Shown: positions 1 to 5,575 of the stretch, piece by piece
Numbering within the stretch: position 1 is the first letter of the stretch
How the letters are laid out: each line of letters starts with the position of its first letter
DNA from: Pseudomonadota bacterium
Lineage (GTDB): Bacteria; Pseudomonadota; Alphaproteobacteria; Rhizobiales; Xanthobacteraceae
DNA length: 5,621 nt
Assembly (NCBI GenBank): GCA_963205465.1
Contig: CAUJKG010000373.1
Coordinates: forward strand, 1 to 5,621
Direction of reading: 5' to 3'
The notes under the pieces: generated by a model
The model's input: only the letters and a program-made list of their open reading frames with translations
Told to the model about the DNA's origin: nothing
Databases searched by the model: none
Position numbers and translations under genes: made by a program

Positions 1-59
1 CGATCTTCATCTACTGGATCTTCCGCGGAAAAATCCGCGAGGGCGAAGGCTATCACTAG
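1..59 (+). CDS. cydB: C-terminal end of probable cytochrome bd-type quinol oxidase subunit II (partial)
   Basis: The frame starting at base 3 is open from the window edge to a TAG at 57-59 and encodes IFIYWIFRGKIREGEGYH. An aromatic membrane-segment end followed by a basic FRGK-type tail finishing in GEGYH is what I recall for the C-terminus of subunit II of bd-type (cyanide-insensitive) quinol oxidases in alphaproteobacteria. That subunit is an integral membrane partner of the haem-carrying subunit I, which oxidises quinol and reduces oxygen to water. By hand count 14 of 18 codons end in G or C, which supports coding. Only 18 residues are visible, so the identity is recognition of a tail, not a domain match. 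No small hydrophobic ORF resembling CydX or DUF2474, which often follows this gene, is seen in the next 220 bases. Confidence 0.55.
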   Translation, partial: IFIYWIFRGKIREGEGYH

Positions 60-95
60 CTTTCCAATAGCCAGCGGATCTTCACGCAACACGTG

Positions 96-117
96 AGGCA
101 GCGCGGTGCCGCTGCCT
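96..117 (+). terminator. Hairpin downstream of the cydB-like gene, possible terminator
   Basis: AGGCAGCG (96-103) and CGCTGCCT (110-117) form a perfect 8-bp GC-rich stem with a 6-nt loop, starting 37 nt after the stop of the upstream gene. The following bases (118-133) are only moderately T-rich with no clean T-run, so this may be a weak intrinsic terminator or a stabilising 3' hairpin. Confidence 0.45.
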
Positions 118-219
118 TCCTCAGATTTCGATTCAAGAAAAAATCGAGTCTTTTCAACTACGTGAATCAGCCCGTTCAGCGGGAGATTCCGCACTTTTTC
201 TTAAAGCATAGATTCCGCC

Positions 220-289
220 TGGAGCATGATCCCGAAAAAGCCTGCCCCGGACTTGATCGGGGGGCGAAGCGATTTTCAGACTCTAGAGC
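220..289. repeat. Degenerate Rhizobiales-type intergenic palindromic repeat
   Basis: The segment begins with GGAGCATGATCCCGAAAA, continues through a hairpin core CCCCGGACTTGATCGGGG (245-262), then GAAGCGATTTTC, and ends in the palindrome CTCTAGAG (281-288). A left arm GAGCATGATC-C-GAAAA, a core like CGGACTTGATCCG and a right part ending in GGTTTTC match, from memory, a common extragenic repeat of Bradyrhizobium and Rhodopseudomonas relatives. The intact form ends in GATCATGCTC, complementary to its start. That outer right arm is missing here, and the core lacks one C of the expected ATCCGGGG, so this copy looks decayed or truncated. It covers the stop codon of the reverse-strand glycosyltransferase gene. 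Confidence 0.5.
235..265 (-). terminator. Intrinsic terminator candidate for the rnhB-GT39 transcript, inside the repeat
   Basis: Read on the reverse strand, GCC plus CCCCG (265-258) pairs with CGGGG plus GGC (249-240). The stem has 8 bp with a 2-nt CA bulge and an 8-nt loop. TTTTT (239-235) follows immediately. The hairpin begins 17 nt beyond the stop codon of the GT39 gene, the right place for its terminator. Confidence 0.5.
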
Positions 290-1815
290 GCGGGAGGCAG
301 GATCGCCCAGCCGAGACGAACCGGCTCTCCTCCGCCCCTTGCCCATGGCAATCGCAGCGGCGCCTCAGCCGTGAAGGCCGGAAGTTTCCGGGTCAGCGCG
401 AGGGGTGGCGAAACATCCGCGCCGCGAATTTCCCAGAACACGACACCGCCCTTCTTCTTGAAATCCTCCGCATCGATCCACGGCGAATGCGAAGGATCGG
501 CGTCGGCGACAAGATGCGGGCGGGCATCGCTCATGACGGCGATCTGCGCCGCAGGAATACGATCACCGGCAATATATTCTAGCGGACGACCGGTACGCGT
601 GCGAAAAATTTCCGTGAAGGTTCGCGCCGCCGATGCAGCGGGCCAGTTCGCCGCGCGATTGTCGCCGAACCATCCGGGCAGAAAGCTCGACGCTAGCGCA
701 ATCGCAGGCGGCACAAACAGAAAGATCAGAAGAATACTTCCGACCAGCGTCTGTCGGCGCAGGACCAGGCTTTCGCCTCCGATCAAGACTGCGGCAGCGC
801 CGCCCAGCAAAAGCAGCGAAGAAAAAAACTGCGGCCGCGTATTCTGCGCGCTGAGATAGAGCCAGAGTAAAGCGAACGCCGCCGGAAGGATCGCGACCAC
901 GATCACACTCCACCGCAAGGAGGGCGCTGCCGGTTGTCGCGCGAATACCGGCGCCTGCTCTTTCGATTTTGCGGTGTGGAACGCGGCAAGGACGATCAGC
1001 AACAGAAAGCCAAGATGACCTGCAAGCAGCGTCAGCAAAAGTCGCAAGGGAGATTGAAACTCTCGTTCTGTAATTCCCGCACCGGCACCCGCAAGAAAAC
1101 TATCTCCACTGTGAAACCACAGCCAGAGCAAACGCGGAGCACCCGCATGCGCGAAAATCAACAAGCCGGCGGCGAGCGCGAACAGTGCCTGCGCATTGCC
1201 AAGCGCTGCACGCATAGGCGCACTCAACAGCGTGACGAGCGCGAGTACGGCAAGCAACACGACACCTTGCGGACCGGCATAGAGCGACAGTGCGGCAAGC
1301 AGACCGAGCAACATCCAGCCGTTCGGATTTTTTTCGCCAACCGCGATCCACCATGACAATAACAGCGCAGCGAGCAACGGCATCTGCAACAGATCGCCGG
1401 TCAACGCGCTGCCGGGAAACGCAACCGGAAAAACGCTCACCATCACGAGGACAGCAATCGCTCCCTGCCGATCGCCGACGAGACGGCGCAGGAACCGAAA
1501 CAGGATCCATCCCGACAACGCAACGCAAGACGCAGCGACCAGCCGTACCGCGAACAGAGAATGCGTCGCACGATAGATCGTCTCCGAAACCCACGCAGCA
1601 AGCGGCGGCAAATCCGGATAGCCGAGCAGCCACTCGCGGCCGAGCGCGATTGCGATCGCCATCTGCGGCGGCGGCGATGAATCGGCAAAATGCGTTGCAA
1701 GCGCCCAGACAAGTGCATGCACAATCAGGCCCGCCGCCACCAGCGCCGCGGGAGCCGCGCGCAAGGCTTCCACGGATATGGATGCCTCCAATGGGCCGGA
1801 TGCTTCGCGCAGCAT
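283..1815 (-). CDS. GT39-type polytopic glycosyltransferase homologue (PMT/ArnT-like), 510 aa
   Basis: This is a polytopic inner-membrane protein of the GT-C fold. Family members move sugars from polyprenyl-phosphate carriers to lipid, glycan or protein acceptors on the periplasmic face. The first hydrophobic helix is near residues 22-42. A first loop follows, with GREWLLGYPDLPPLAAW (59-75) matching the family's conserved GY-x-D/K-x-PPL-x-AW block. Many hydrophobic helices lie between about 85 and 380, including 117-135, 143-158, 167-197, 207-223, 257-280, 302-322 and 354-377. A soluble C-terminal domain (about 385-510) contains TGRPLEYIAGDRI and DADPSHSPWIDAEDF, typical of a Rhizobiales subgroup. 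The frame is open further upstream to an ATG at 1941, but those 42 codons lie over the 3' end of rnhB. The ATG at 1815, 4 nt after the rnhB stop, is the natural coupled start; GTG at 1818 is possible. The acidic DE motif usual in loop 1 is not seen, so activity and substrate are uncertain. Confidence 0.8.
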   Translation of the reverse strand: MLREASGPLEASISVEALRAAPAALVAAGLIVHALVWALATHFADSSPPPQMAIAIALGREWLLGYPDLPPLAAWVSETIYRATHSLFAVRLVAASCVALSGWILFRFLRRLVGDRQGAIAVLVMVSVFPVAFPGSALTGDLLQMPLLAALLLSWWIAVGEKNPNGWMLLGLLAALSLYAGPQGVVLLAVLALVTLLSAPMRAALGNAQALFALAAGLLIFAHAGAPRLLWLWFHSGDSFLAGAGAGITEREFQSPLRLLLTLLAGHLGFLLLIVLAAFHTAKSKEQAPVFARQPAAPSLRWSVIVVAILPAAFALLWLYLSAQNTRPQFFSSLLLLGGAAAVLIGGESLVLRRQTLVGSILLIFLFVPPAIALASSFLPGWFGDNRAANWPAASAARTFTEIFRTRTGRPLEYIAGDRIPAAQIAVMSDARPHLVADADPSHSPWIDAEDFKKKGGVVFWEIRGADVSPPLALTRKLPAFTAEAPLRLPWARGGGEPVRLGWAILPPAL

Positions 1816-1819
1816 CACA

Positions 1820-2491
1820 TTACTCTTGCCGGGCTTCGGCGCTGGCGGCGGAAAGCCGTGAACCCTTTTGGCAATCGCGAACGGGAGCAAATGAATAGCG
1901 ATGATGAATACAGGGGCCATGTGCACGCAATCGCTCCGCATGGAAGCTCGTGCCGTAACCTTTGTGTTTCTCGAAACCGTATTCCGGATGTGCGAGCCCG
2001 AGCTGCGTCATCAGCCGGTCGCGGGTAACTTTTGCCACGATCGAAGCGGCGGCAATCGACGCGATGATGCCGTCGCCGCCGATCACGGCCTTGACCTCGC
2101 ATTCCAAGGGCAGGCTGTCCCGTCCGTCGACGAATACGAGTTGCGGGGTGCGCGGCAGCGCGCAGACCGCCTTCGCAAGCGCCCACAAGCTCGCGCGCAG
2201 AATATTGTCGCGGTCGATGCGCGCCGGAGGCGCGATCGCAACGGCGACCTCCGCGGTCGCACAGATGATGTCGAAAAGTTCGTCGCGCGTTCTGGCGCTG
2301 AGTTCCTTGGAATCCTCAAGGGCCTTCGGCACCCGCGCGGGATCGAGAATGACCGCCGCCGCGACCACCGGCCCGGCGAGCGGGCCCCGCCCCGCTTCAT
2401 CGCACCCCGCGACCGGTGTGAGCCCGCGCCGCATGGCGTTGGCCTCGCGGGCGAAGGTCGGACCTCGGCGTAGGGGAATCATTTCAGACAT
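1820..2491 (-). CDS. rnhB: Ribonuclease HII
   Basis: This cytoplasmic enzyme cuts 5' to ribonucleotides in DNA-RNA/DNA duplexes, which starts removal of misincorporated ribonucleotides and helps clear RNA primers. The 223-residue length is usual. DEAGRGPLAGP (31-41) supplies catalytic Asp31 and Glu32, VDGRD (121-125) supplies Asp122, and SIAAASIVAKVTRDRLM (145-161) supplies the fourth acidic residue, Asp158. YGFEKHKGYGT (171-181) is the conserved substrate-binding stretch. The GGD at 138-140, where many homologues have KGD, is a variant I recall from other rhizobial proteins. ATG at 2491 gives a short N-terminal tail; ATG at 2482 (Met4) is equally possible, and neither has a clear Shine-Dalgarno sequence. 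Met20 (2434) would lose the conserved P-x-F-x-x-E element before the catalytic block. The gene is followed 4 nt later by the GT39 gene, implying cotranscription. Confidence 0.95.
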   Translation of the reverse strand: MSEMIPLRRGPTFAREANAMRRGLTPVAGCDEAGRGPLAGPVVAAAVILDPARVPKALEDSKELSARTRDELFDIICATAEVAVAIAPPARIDRDNILRASLWALAKAVCALPRTPQLVFVDGRDSLPLECEVKAVIGGDGIIASIAAASIVAKVTRDRLMTQLGLAHPEYGFEKHKGYGTSFHAERLRAHGPCIHHRYSFAPVRDCQKGSRLSAASAEARQE

Positions 2492-2492
2492 T

Positions 2493-2510
2493 TTATATGC
2501 GTTATATGCG
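2493..2510. repeat. Tandem 9-bp direct repeat directly upstream of rnhB
   Basis: TTATATGCG occurs twice head to tail (2493-2501 and 2502-2510), beginning one base from the rnhB start codon. On the reverse strand each copy reads CGCATATAA, which contains a TATAA core that could serve as a -10 element or be part of an operator. If the nearer copy is a -10 box the rnhB mRNA would be nearly leaderless, which would agree with the missing Shine-Dalgarno sequence. Confidence 0.5.
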
Positions 2511-2526
2511 CGGCGGTTCGAACGCG

Positions 2527-2550
2527 CCGGAGCATGGCATGCGAATCCGG
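2527..2550. promoter_or_regulatory. Nested inverted repeat in the rnhB/ypfJ divergent region
   Basis: CCGGA (2527-2531) is complementary to TCCGG (2546-2550). Between them lies GCATG-G-CATGC (2532-2542), a second inverted repeat. The 8-bp palindrome GTTCGAAC (2516-2523) sits just to the left. The position between two divergent genes suits a regulator site, but no regulator is recognised and such short palindromes arise by chance. Confidence 0.25.
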
Positions 2551-2576
2551 CCTCTTCTACTTATAGGAGCGGCTAT

Positions 2577-2605
2577 TTGCAGCAAACTCACAGGTCGGCC
2601 ACAAT
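2577..2605 (+). promoter_or_regulatory. Weak promoter candidate for the ypfJ-moaB genes
   Basis: TTGCAG (2577-2582) and CACAAT (2600-2605) are separated by 17 nt and partly resemble -35 and -10 boxes. The leader to the ypfJ start would be about 50 nt. The match is poor, and the main support is the location in the divergent gap. Confidence 0.2.
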
Positions 2606-2646
2606 TGGGACCGATAGCGGCAAAAGGCGGGAAGCGACCCGCGCGC

Positions 2647-2651
2647 GGAGG
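2647..2651 (+). promoter_or_regulatory. Ribosome binding site of the metallopeptidase gene
   Basis: GGAGG lies 11 nt before the ATG at 2663. It is the clearest Shine-Dalgarno sequence in the window and fixes the start of the YpfJ-like gene. Confidence 0.7.
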
Positions 2652-2662
2652 CAAGAAATAAA

Positions 2663-3589
2663 ATGCGTTGGGACGATTTCCGGCAGAGCGACAACGTCGA
2701 AGACCGCCGCGGCGACAGCAGCGGCCCGCTGGCCGGCCCCGGCTTTCCGCTCCCTACCGGCCGTGGTGGCATGGGCATCGGCACCATCATCATTCTCGGC
2801 CTGCTCGCCTGGGCGGTCGGCATTGATCCGCGCGTGATCCTTTCCGGCATCGAAATGACGCAAGGGCCTTCGAGCTACGAGCGGCAAGTCCCGAACCAGC
2901 CAGCCGTCCGCAAGAAGGGGCCGCCGAGCGACGAACTCGGCCGCTTCGTGGCAGGCGTGCTCGGCGCGACCGAAGACCGCTGGTCGGAAATCTTCGCCGA
3001 ATCCGGCTCGCGCTATCGCGCGCCGCGCCTCGTGATCTTCAGCCGCGCCACCAATTCCGCGTGCGGTTATGCGCAATCGGCCATGGGACCGTTCTATTGC
3101 CCGCCCGAACAGGCGGTTTATCTCGACACCTCGTTCTTCCAGGACCTGCAGCGCAAGCTAGGCGCCTGCCCGGCCGGCTCGAAGACCTGCGAATTCTCGC
3201 AAGCTTACGTGATCGCGCATGAGATCGGGCACCATGTGCAGAACATCCTCGGCATCCTGCCGAAGGTGCAGCAGGCACAGCGCGGCATGGGCCAGCGCGA
3301 CCGCAACCAGTTGCAGGTGCGGGTCGAATTGCAGGCCGACTGCTTCGCCGGCGTCTGGGCGAACCGGCAACAGAAAAAGCGCGCCTTCCTCGATCCGGGC
3401 GACGTCGATGCCGCACTCCAGACCGCGAGCGCCATCGGCGACGACACCTTGCAGCGCCGCTCGCAGGGCGTCGTGGTGCCGGACTCCTTCACGCATGGTT
3501 CGGCAGCACAGCGCAAACGCTGGTTCCAGGTCGGCTTCGAGAGCGGCGACGTGAACCGCTGCAATACCTTCGCCGCCGGCGCGATCTGA
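2663..3589 (+). CDS. ypfJ: YpfJ-type neutral zinc metallopeptidase, membrane-anchored
   Basis: The protein belongs to the YpfJ family (zinc peptidase PF04228, from memory). The N-terminus MRWDDFRQSDNVEDRR, followed by a Gly/Pro-rich stretch, closely matches the E. coli YpfJ start, which supports this start codon along with GGAGG 11 nt upstream. One hydrophobic segment at about 37-55 would anchor the protein in the inner membrane with the catalytic domain outside. The zinc motif HEIGHH is at 186-191, so His186, His190 and catalytic Glu187 are intact. VELQADCFAG (221-230) supplies the probable third ligand, Glu222. Cysteines at 134, 146, 169, 176, 227 and 300 could form disulphides, consistent with an extracytoplasmic domain. 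The 308-residue length is slightly above E. coli YpfJ. The physiological substrate of the family is not established to my knowledge. moaB starts 5 nt after its stop. Confidence 0.92.
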   Translation: MRWDDFRQSDNVEDRRGDSSGPLAGPGFPLPTGRGGMGIGTIIILGLLAWAVGIDPRVILSGIEMTQGPSSYERQVPNQPAVRKKGPPSDELGRFVAGVLGATEDRWSEIFAESGSRYRAPRLVIFSRATNSACGYAQSAMGPFYCPPEQAVYLDTSFFQDLQRKLGACPAGSKTCEFSQAYVIAHEIGHHVQNILGILPKVQQAQRGMGQRDRNQLQVRVELQADCFAGVWANRQQKKRAFLDPGDVDAALQTASAIGDDTLQRRSQGVVVPDSFTHGSAAQRKRWFQVGFESGDVNRCNTFAAGAI

Positions 3590-3594
3590 CGCTC

Positions 3595-4149
3595 ATGGAC
3601 GCGAACGAAAAACCCTTCGTTCCGGTCAAGTTCGCCGTCCTGACCGTTTCCGATAGCCGTGTCGCCGCCGACGACAAGTCGGGGGCGCTGCTCGCGGAGC
3701 GGATCACAGCCGCGGGTCACGTGCTTGCGGATCGCACAATCGTCAAGGACGAGGTTCGTGCGATCCGCGCCAAACTGCGCGCCTGGATTAAAGACAAGAA
3801 GATCGATGCGATCGTCACGACCGGCGGCACCGGCTTCACCGGCCGCGACGTGACGCCGGAAGCGGTCGAGCCTTTATTCGAGAAACGCATGGACGGCTTT
3901 TCGATCGTCTTCCACCGCGTCTCTTACGAGAAGATCAAGTCCTCGACGATTCAGAGCCGCGCCACCGCGGGCGTCGCCAATTCCACTTACATATTTTGCC
4001 TGCCCGGCTCGCCCGGCGCCTGCCGCGACGCCTGGGACGAAATCCTCGTTCATCAGTTCGACCTGCGGCATAAGCCATGCAACTTCGTCGAGATCATGCC
4101 GCGGCTCGACGAACACCTGAAGCGGGCGAAGGTGAAGAAGAAGCCTTAG
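3595..4149 (+). CDS. moaB: Molybdenum cofactor biosynthesis protein B (MoaB)
   Basis: MoaB belongs to the MoaB/MogA molybdopterin-binding fold and is a cytoplasmic protein of molybdenum cofactor synthesis, linked to molybdopterin adenylylation. The 184 residues fit the family. Visible motifs are VLTVSDSR (15-22), the pterin-binding loop TTGGTGFTGRDVTPEA (75-90) with GGTG at 77-80, SSTIQSRATAGV (116-127), and LPGSPGA (136-142) followed by CNFVEIMPRLDEHL. All family landmarks are present, so the protein should be functional. The ATG at 3595 lies 5 nt after the ypfJ stop with no strong ribosome binding site of its own, which suggests translational coupling. The C-terminus is a short lysine-rich tail (RAKVKKKP). 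No other molybdenum cofactor gene is in the window. MogA is the main alternative name, but the sequence style is that of rhizobial MoaB. Confidence 0.93.
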   Translation: MDANEKPFVPVKFAVLTVSDSRVAADDKSGALLAERITAAGHVLADRTIVKDEVRAIRAKLRAWIKDKKIDAIVTTGGTGFTGRDVTPEAVEPLFEKRMDGFSIVFHRVSYEKIKSSTIQSRATAGVANSTYIFCLPGSPGACRDAWDEILVHQFDLRHKPCNFVEIMPRLDEHLKRAKVKKKP

Positions 4150-4176
4150 CGCTTCACCTGCTTGATCTTCTTTTTT
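4130..4176 (+). terminator. Possible terminator or attenuator overlapping the end of moaB
   Basis: AGGTGAAG (4130-4137) pairs with CTTCACCT (4152-4159), giving 8 bp around a 14-nt loop that contains the moaB stop codon. A T-rich stretch ending in TTTTTT (4171-4176) follows, 11 nt from the stem. The long loop and the gap before the T-run weaken the case. AAGAAG (4135-4140) could alternatively pair with CTTCTT (4167-4172). Confidence 0.3.
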
Positions 4177-4184
4177 AGCACCAT

Positions 4185-4189
4185 AAGGA
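4185..4189 (+). promoter_or_regulatory. Ribosome binding site of ndh
   Basis: AAGGA ends 4 nt before the first ATG (4194) and 7 nt before a second, consecutive ATG (4197). The spacing favours the second ATG as the real start, which would shorten the protein by one residue. Confidence 0.55.
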
Positions 4190-4193
4190 TTGC

Positions 4194-5447
4194 ATGATGA
4201 GCAGGCCGAAAGTCGTCATCATCGGCGCGGGGTTCGGCGGCCTCGAAGCCGCACGCGCGTTACGCAAGACCGATGCCGACATTACGGTGATCGACCGGCA
4301 CAATCACCATACGTTCCAGCCATTGCTCTATCAGGTCGCGACCGCAGTGATTTCGCCCGCGGACATAGCCTGGCCGGTTCGCAGCATTCTGCGCCGCCAG
4401 CAAAACGCATCCGTCGTGCTCGGCGCGATCCAGAGTATCGATACGAATGCGCGCGTCGTGCATGCCGACACGATCAGCCTCCCCTACGACTATCTCGTGA
4501 TTGCGACCGGCGTCACGCATTCCTATTTCGGTCACGACGGCTGGCAGAACGCCGCGCCGGGACTGAAGACGCTGACGGATGCGACCAAGATCCGAAGCCG
4601 CGTGCTCCTGTCCTTCGAGCGCGCGGAGCTTGCGCAGGACGAAGCCGATCGCAAGCGACTGCTTACGTTCGTCATCGTCGGCGGCGGCCCCACAGGCGTC
4701 GAGATGGCGGGAGCCATCGCCGAAATCGCGCGACAGACGCTGCGCTTCGATTTTCGTCACATCGATCCGCGCACGGCGCGCATCCTGCTGATCGAAGCGG
4801 GACCCCGCATTCTCCCGGCCTTCCCAGAAGAACTCTCGGCTTATGCGGAGAAGTCGCTGCGCAAGATGGGTGTCGAGATCATGACATCGACGATGGTGAC
4901 CGACGTGCGTCGCGACGGCGTCTCGCTTGGCGAAAACAGGATCGATTCAGAAGCGATCGTCTGGGCGGCCGGCGTGAAAGCCTCACCCGCTGCCGAATGG
5001 CTCGGCGCGGAAGCCGACCGCGCCGGGCGCATCAAAGTGAACGGCGACCTTTCCGTTCCCGGCCACCCGGAGATTTTTGCGGTCGGTGATACTGCAACCT
5101 TGGCGAGTCCCATTCCGGGTATCGCGCCAGCCGCGAAACAGATGGGTAAATATGCCGGCACGGTCATCGCCGCACGGATTGCAGACGCAGGAGCAAGTAC
5201 GCCACCCGCCTTCGCTTATAAACATGCCGGCGATCTTGCGACGATCGGCCGGAAGTCGGCGGTCGTGAAGCTAAATAAATTGAAACTGACCGGCTTCATC
5301 GGCTGGCTATTTTGGTCGGTCGCGCATATTTATTTTCTCATAGGGATTCGCAACCGCCTCACGGTGGCGATGACGTGGCTCTGGGGCTACGTCACCTATC
5401 AGCGGGGCGCGCGGCTGATTACCCGCGACGACCGTCCGGGGCACTAG
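4194..5447 (+). CDS. ndh: Type II NADH:quinone oxidoreductase (NDH-2)
   Basis: This FAD enzyme transfers electrons from NADH to membrane quinone without pumping protons. The FAD-binding fold opens with VVIIGAGFGG (7-16), and Asp34 at the end of the second strand would bind the ribose. FQPLLYQVATAVISP (41-55) is the family signature after it. The NADH domain carries VIVGGGPTGVEMAG (160-173), and the acidic Glu201 in LLIEAGPRILPAF favours NADH over NADPH. IFAVGDTA (294-301) is the second FAD motif, and AAKQMGKYAG (313-322) corresponds to the quinone-site helix. A hydrophobic, aromatic C-terminus (366-402) followed by RGARLITRD is the usual membrane-binding tail. The 417 residues (416 from the second ATG) are a normal length and nothing appears broken. 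The gene follows moaB by 44 nt; it could be cotranscribed or separated by the hairpin at the end of moaB. Confidence 0.93.
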   Translation: MMSRPKVVIIGAGFGGLEAARALRKTDADITVIDRHNHHTFQPLLYQVATAVISPADIAWPVRSILRRQQNASVVLGAIQSIDTNARVVHADTISLPYDYLVIATGVTHSYFGHDGWQNAAPGLKTLTDATKIRSRVLLSFERAELAQDEADRKRLLTFVIVGGGPTGVEMAGAIAEIARQTLRFDFRHIDPRTARILLIEAGPRILPAFPEELSAYAEKSLRKMGVEIMTSTMVTDVRRDGVSLGENRIDSEAIVWAAGVKASPAAEWLGAEADRAGRIKVNGDLSVPGHPEIFAVGDTATLASPIPGIAPAAKQMGKYAGTVIAARIADAGASTPPAFAYKHAGDLATIGRKSAVVKLNKLKLTGFIGWLFWSVAHIYFLIGIRNRLTVAMTWLWGYVTYQRGARLITRDDRPGH

Positions 5448-5478
5448 CTCCGCGGGACTTCGTAACCTTCGCGTCTCG

Positions 5479-5560
5479 CGTTCGTTTCCACGTTTTCAGT
5501 ATTCGCGTTTCCAGTATCCGCGTTCCCGGTATCTGCGTGCAGGTACTCGCGTTTTTTATC
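5479..5560. repeat. Degenerate 15-bp tandem repeat between convergent genes
   Basis: Three full units follow each other without gaps: CGTTTTCAGTATTCG (5491-5505), CGTTTCCAGTATCCG (5506-5520) and CGTTCCCGGTATCTG (5521-5535). A 14-nt relative, CGTGCAGGTACTCG (5536-5549), comes next. Partial units flank them: CGTTCGTTTCCA (5479-5490) and CGTTTTTTATC (5550-5560). Units 1 and 2 differ at 2 of 15 positions, and units 2 and 3 at 3 of 15. There are no spacers, so this is not a CRISPR array. Confidence 0.7.
5528..5557 (+). terminator. Intrinsic terminator candidate for ndh
   Basis: GGTATCTG (5528-5535) pairs with CAGGTACT (5540-5547) in an 8-bp stem (two G-U pairs) closed by a CGTG loop. Six Ts (5552-5557) follow after 4 nt. 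The hairpin starts 80 nt past the ndh stop and is built from two adjacent copies of the 15-bp repeat. Confidence 0.45.
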
Positions 5561-5575
5561 ACTTGGGCTTTCAAG

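Noticed and set aside
184..218. Direct repeats of AGATTCCGC (184-192 and 210-218) as possible target-site duplications.
   Set aside because: Only 17 bp lie between them and the recognisable repeat element lies outside them, so they do not bracket an insertion.
93..374. Forward open frame of 93 codons in the gap after the cydB-like gene.
   Set aside because: It crosses the terminator-like hairpin and repeat and runs into the reverse-strand GT39 gene; the product is arginine-rich with no hydrophobic helix, so it is not a CydX or DUF2474 protein.
1816..1941. N-terminal extension of the GT39 protein by 42 residues from an ATG at 1941, containing a hydrophobic stretch.
   Set aside because: It would overlap the last 120 bases of rnhB, whose reading is secure; the family fold begins after Met43, and an ATG 4 nt past the rnhB stop gives a normal coupled start.
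1962..2837. Forward open frame of 291 codons opposite rnhB and across the divergent region.
   Set aside because: The product is a Ser/Ala/Arg-rich antisense translation of rnhB, a typical shadow in GC-rich DNA, and it also overlaps ypfJ in another frame.
4190..5089. Forward open frame of 299 codons overlapping ndh.
   Set aside because: The product is very rich in Arg and low in hydrophobic residues with no domain, while the overlapping ndh frame has every NDH-2 motif.
5491..5549. CRISPR-like array.
   Set aside because: Units are 15 bp, contiguous and without spacers, so this is a simple degenerate tandem repeat.
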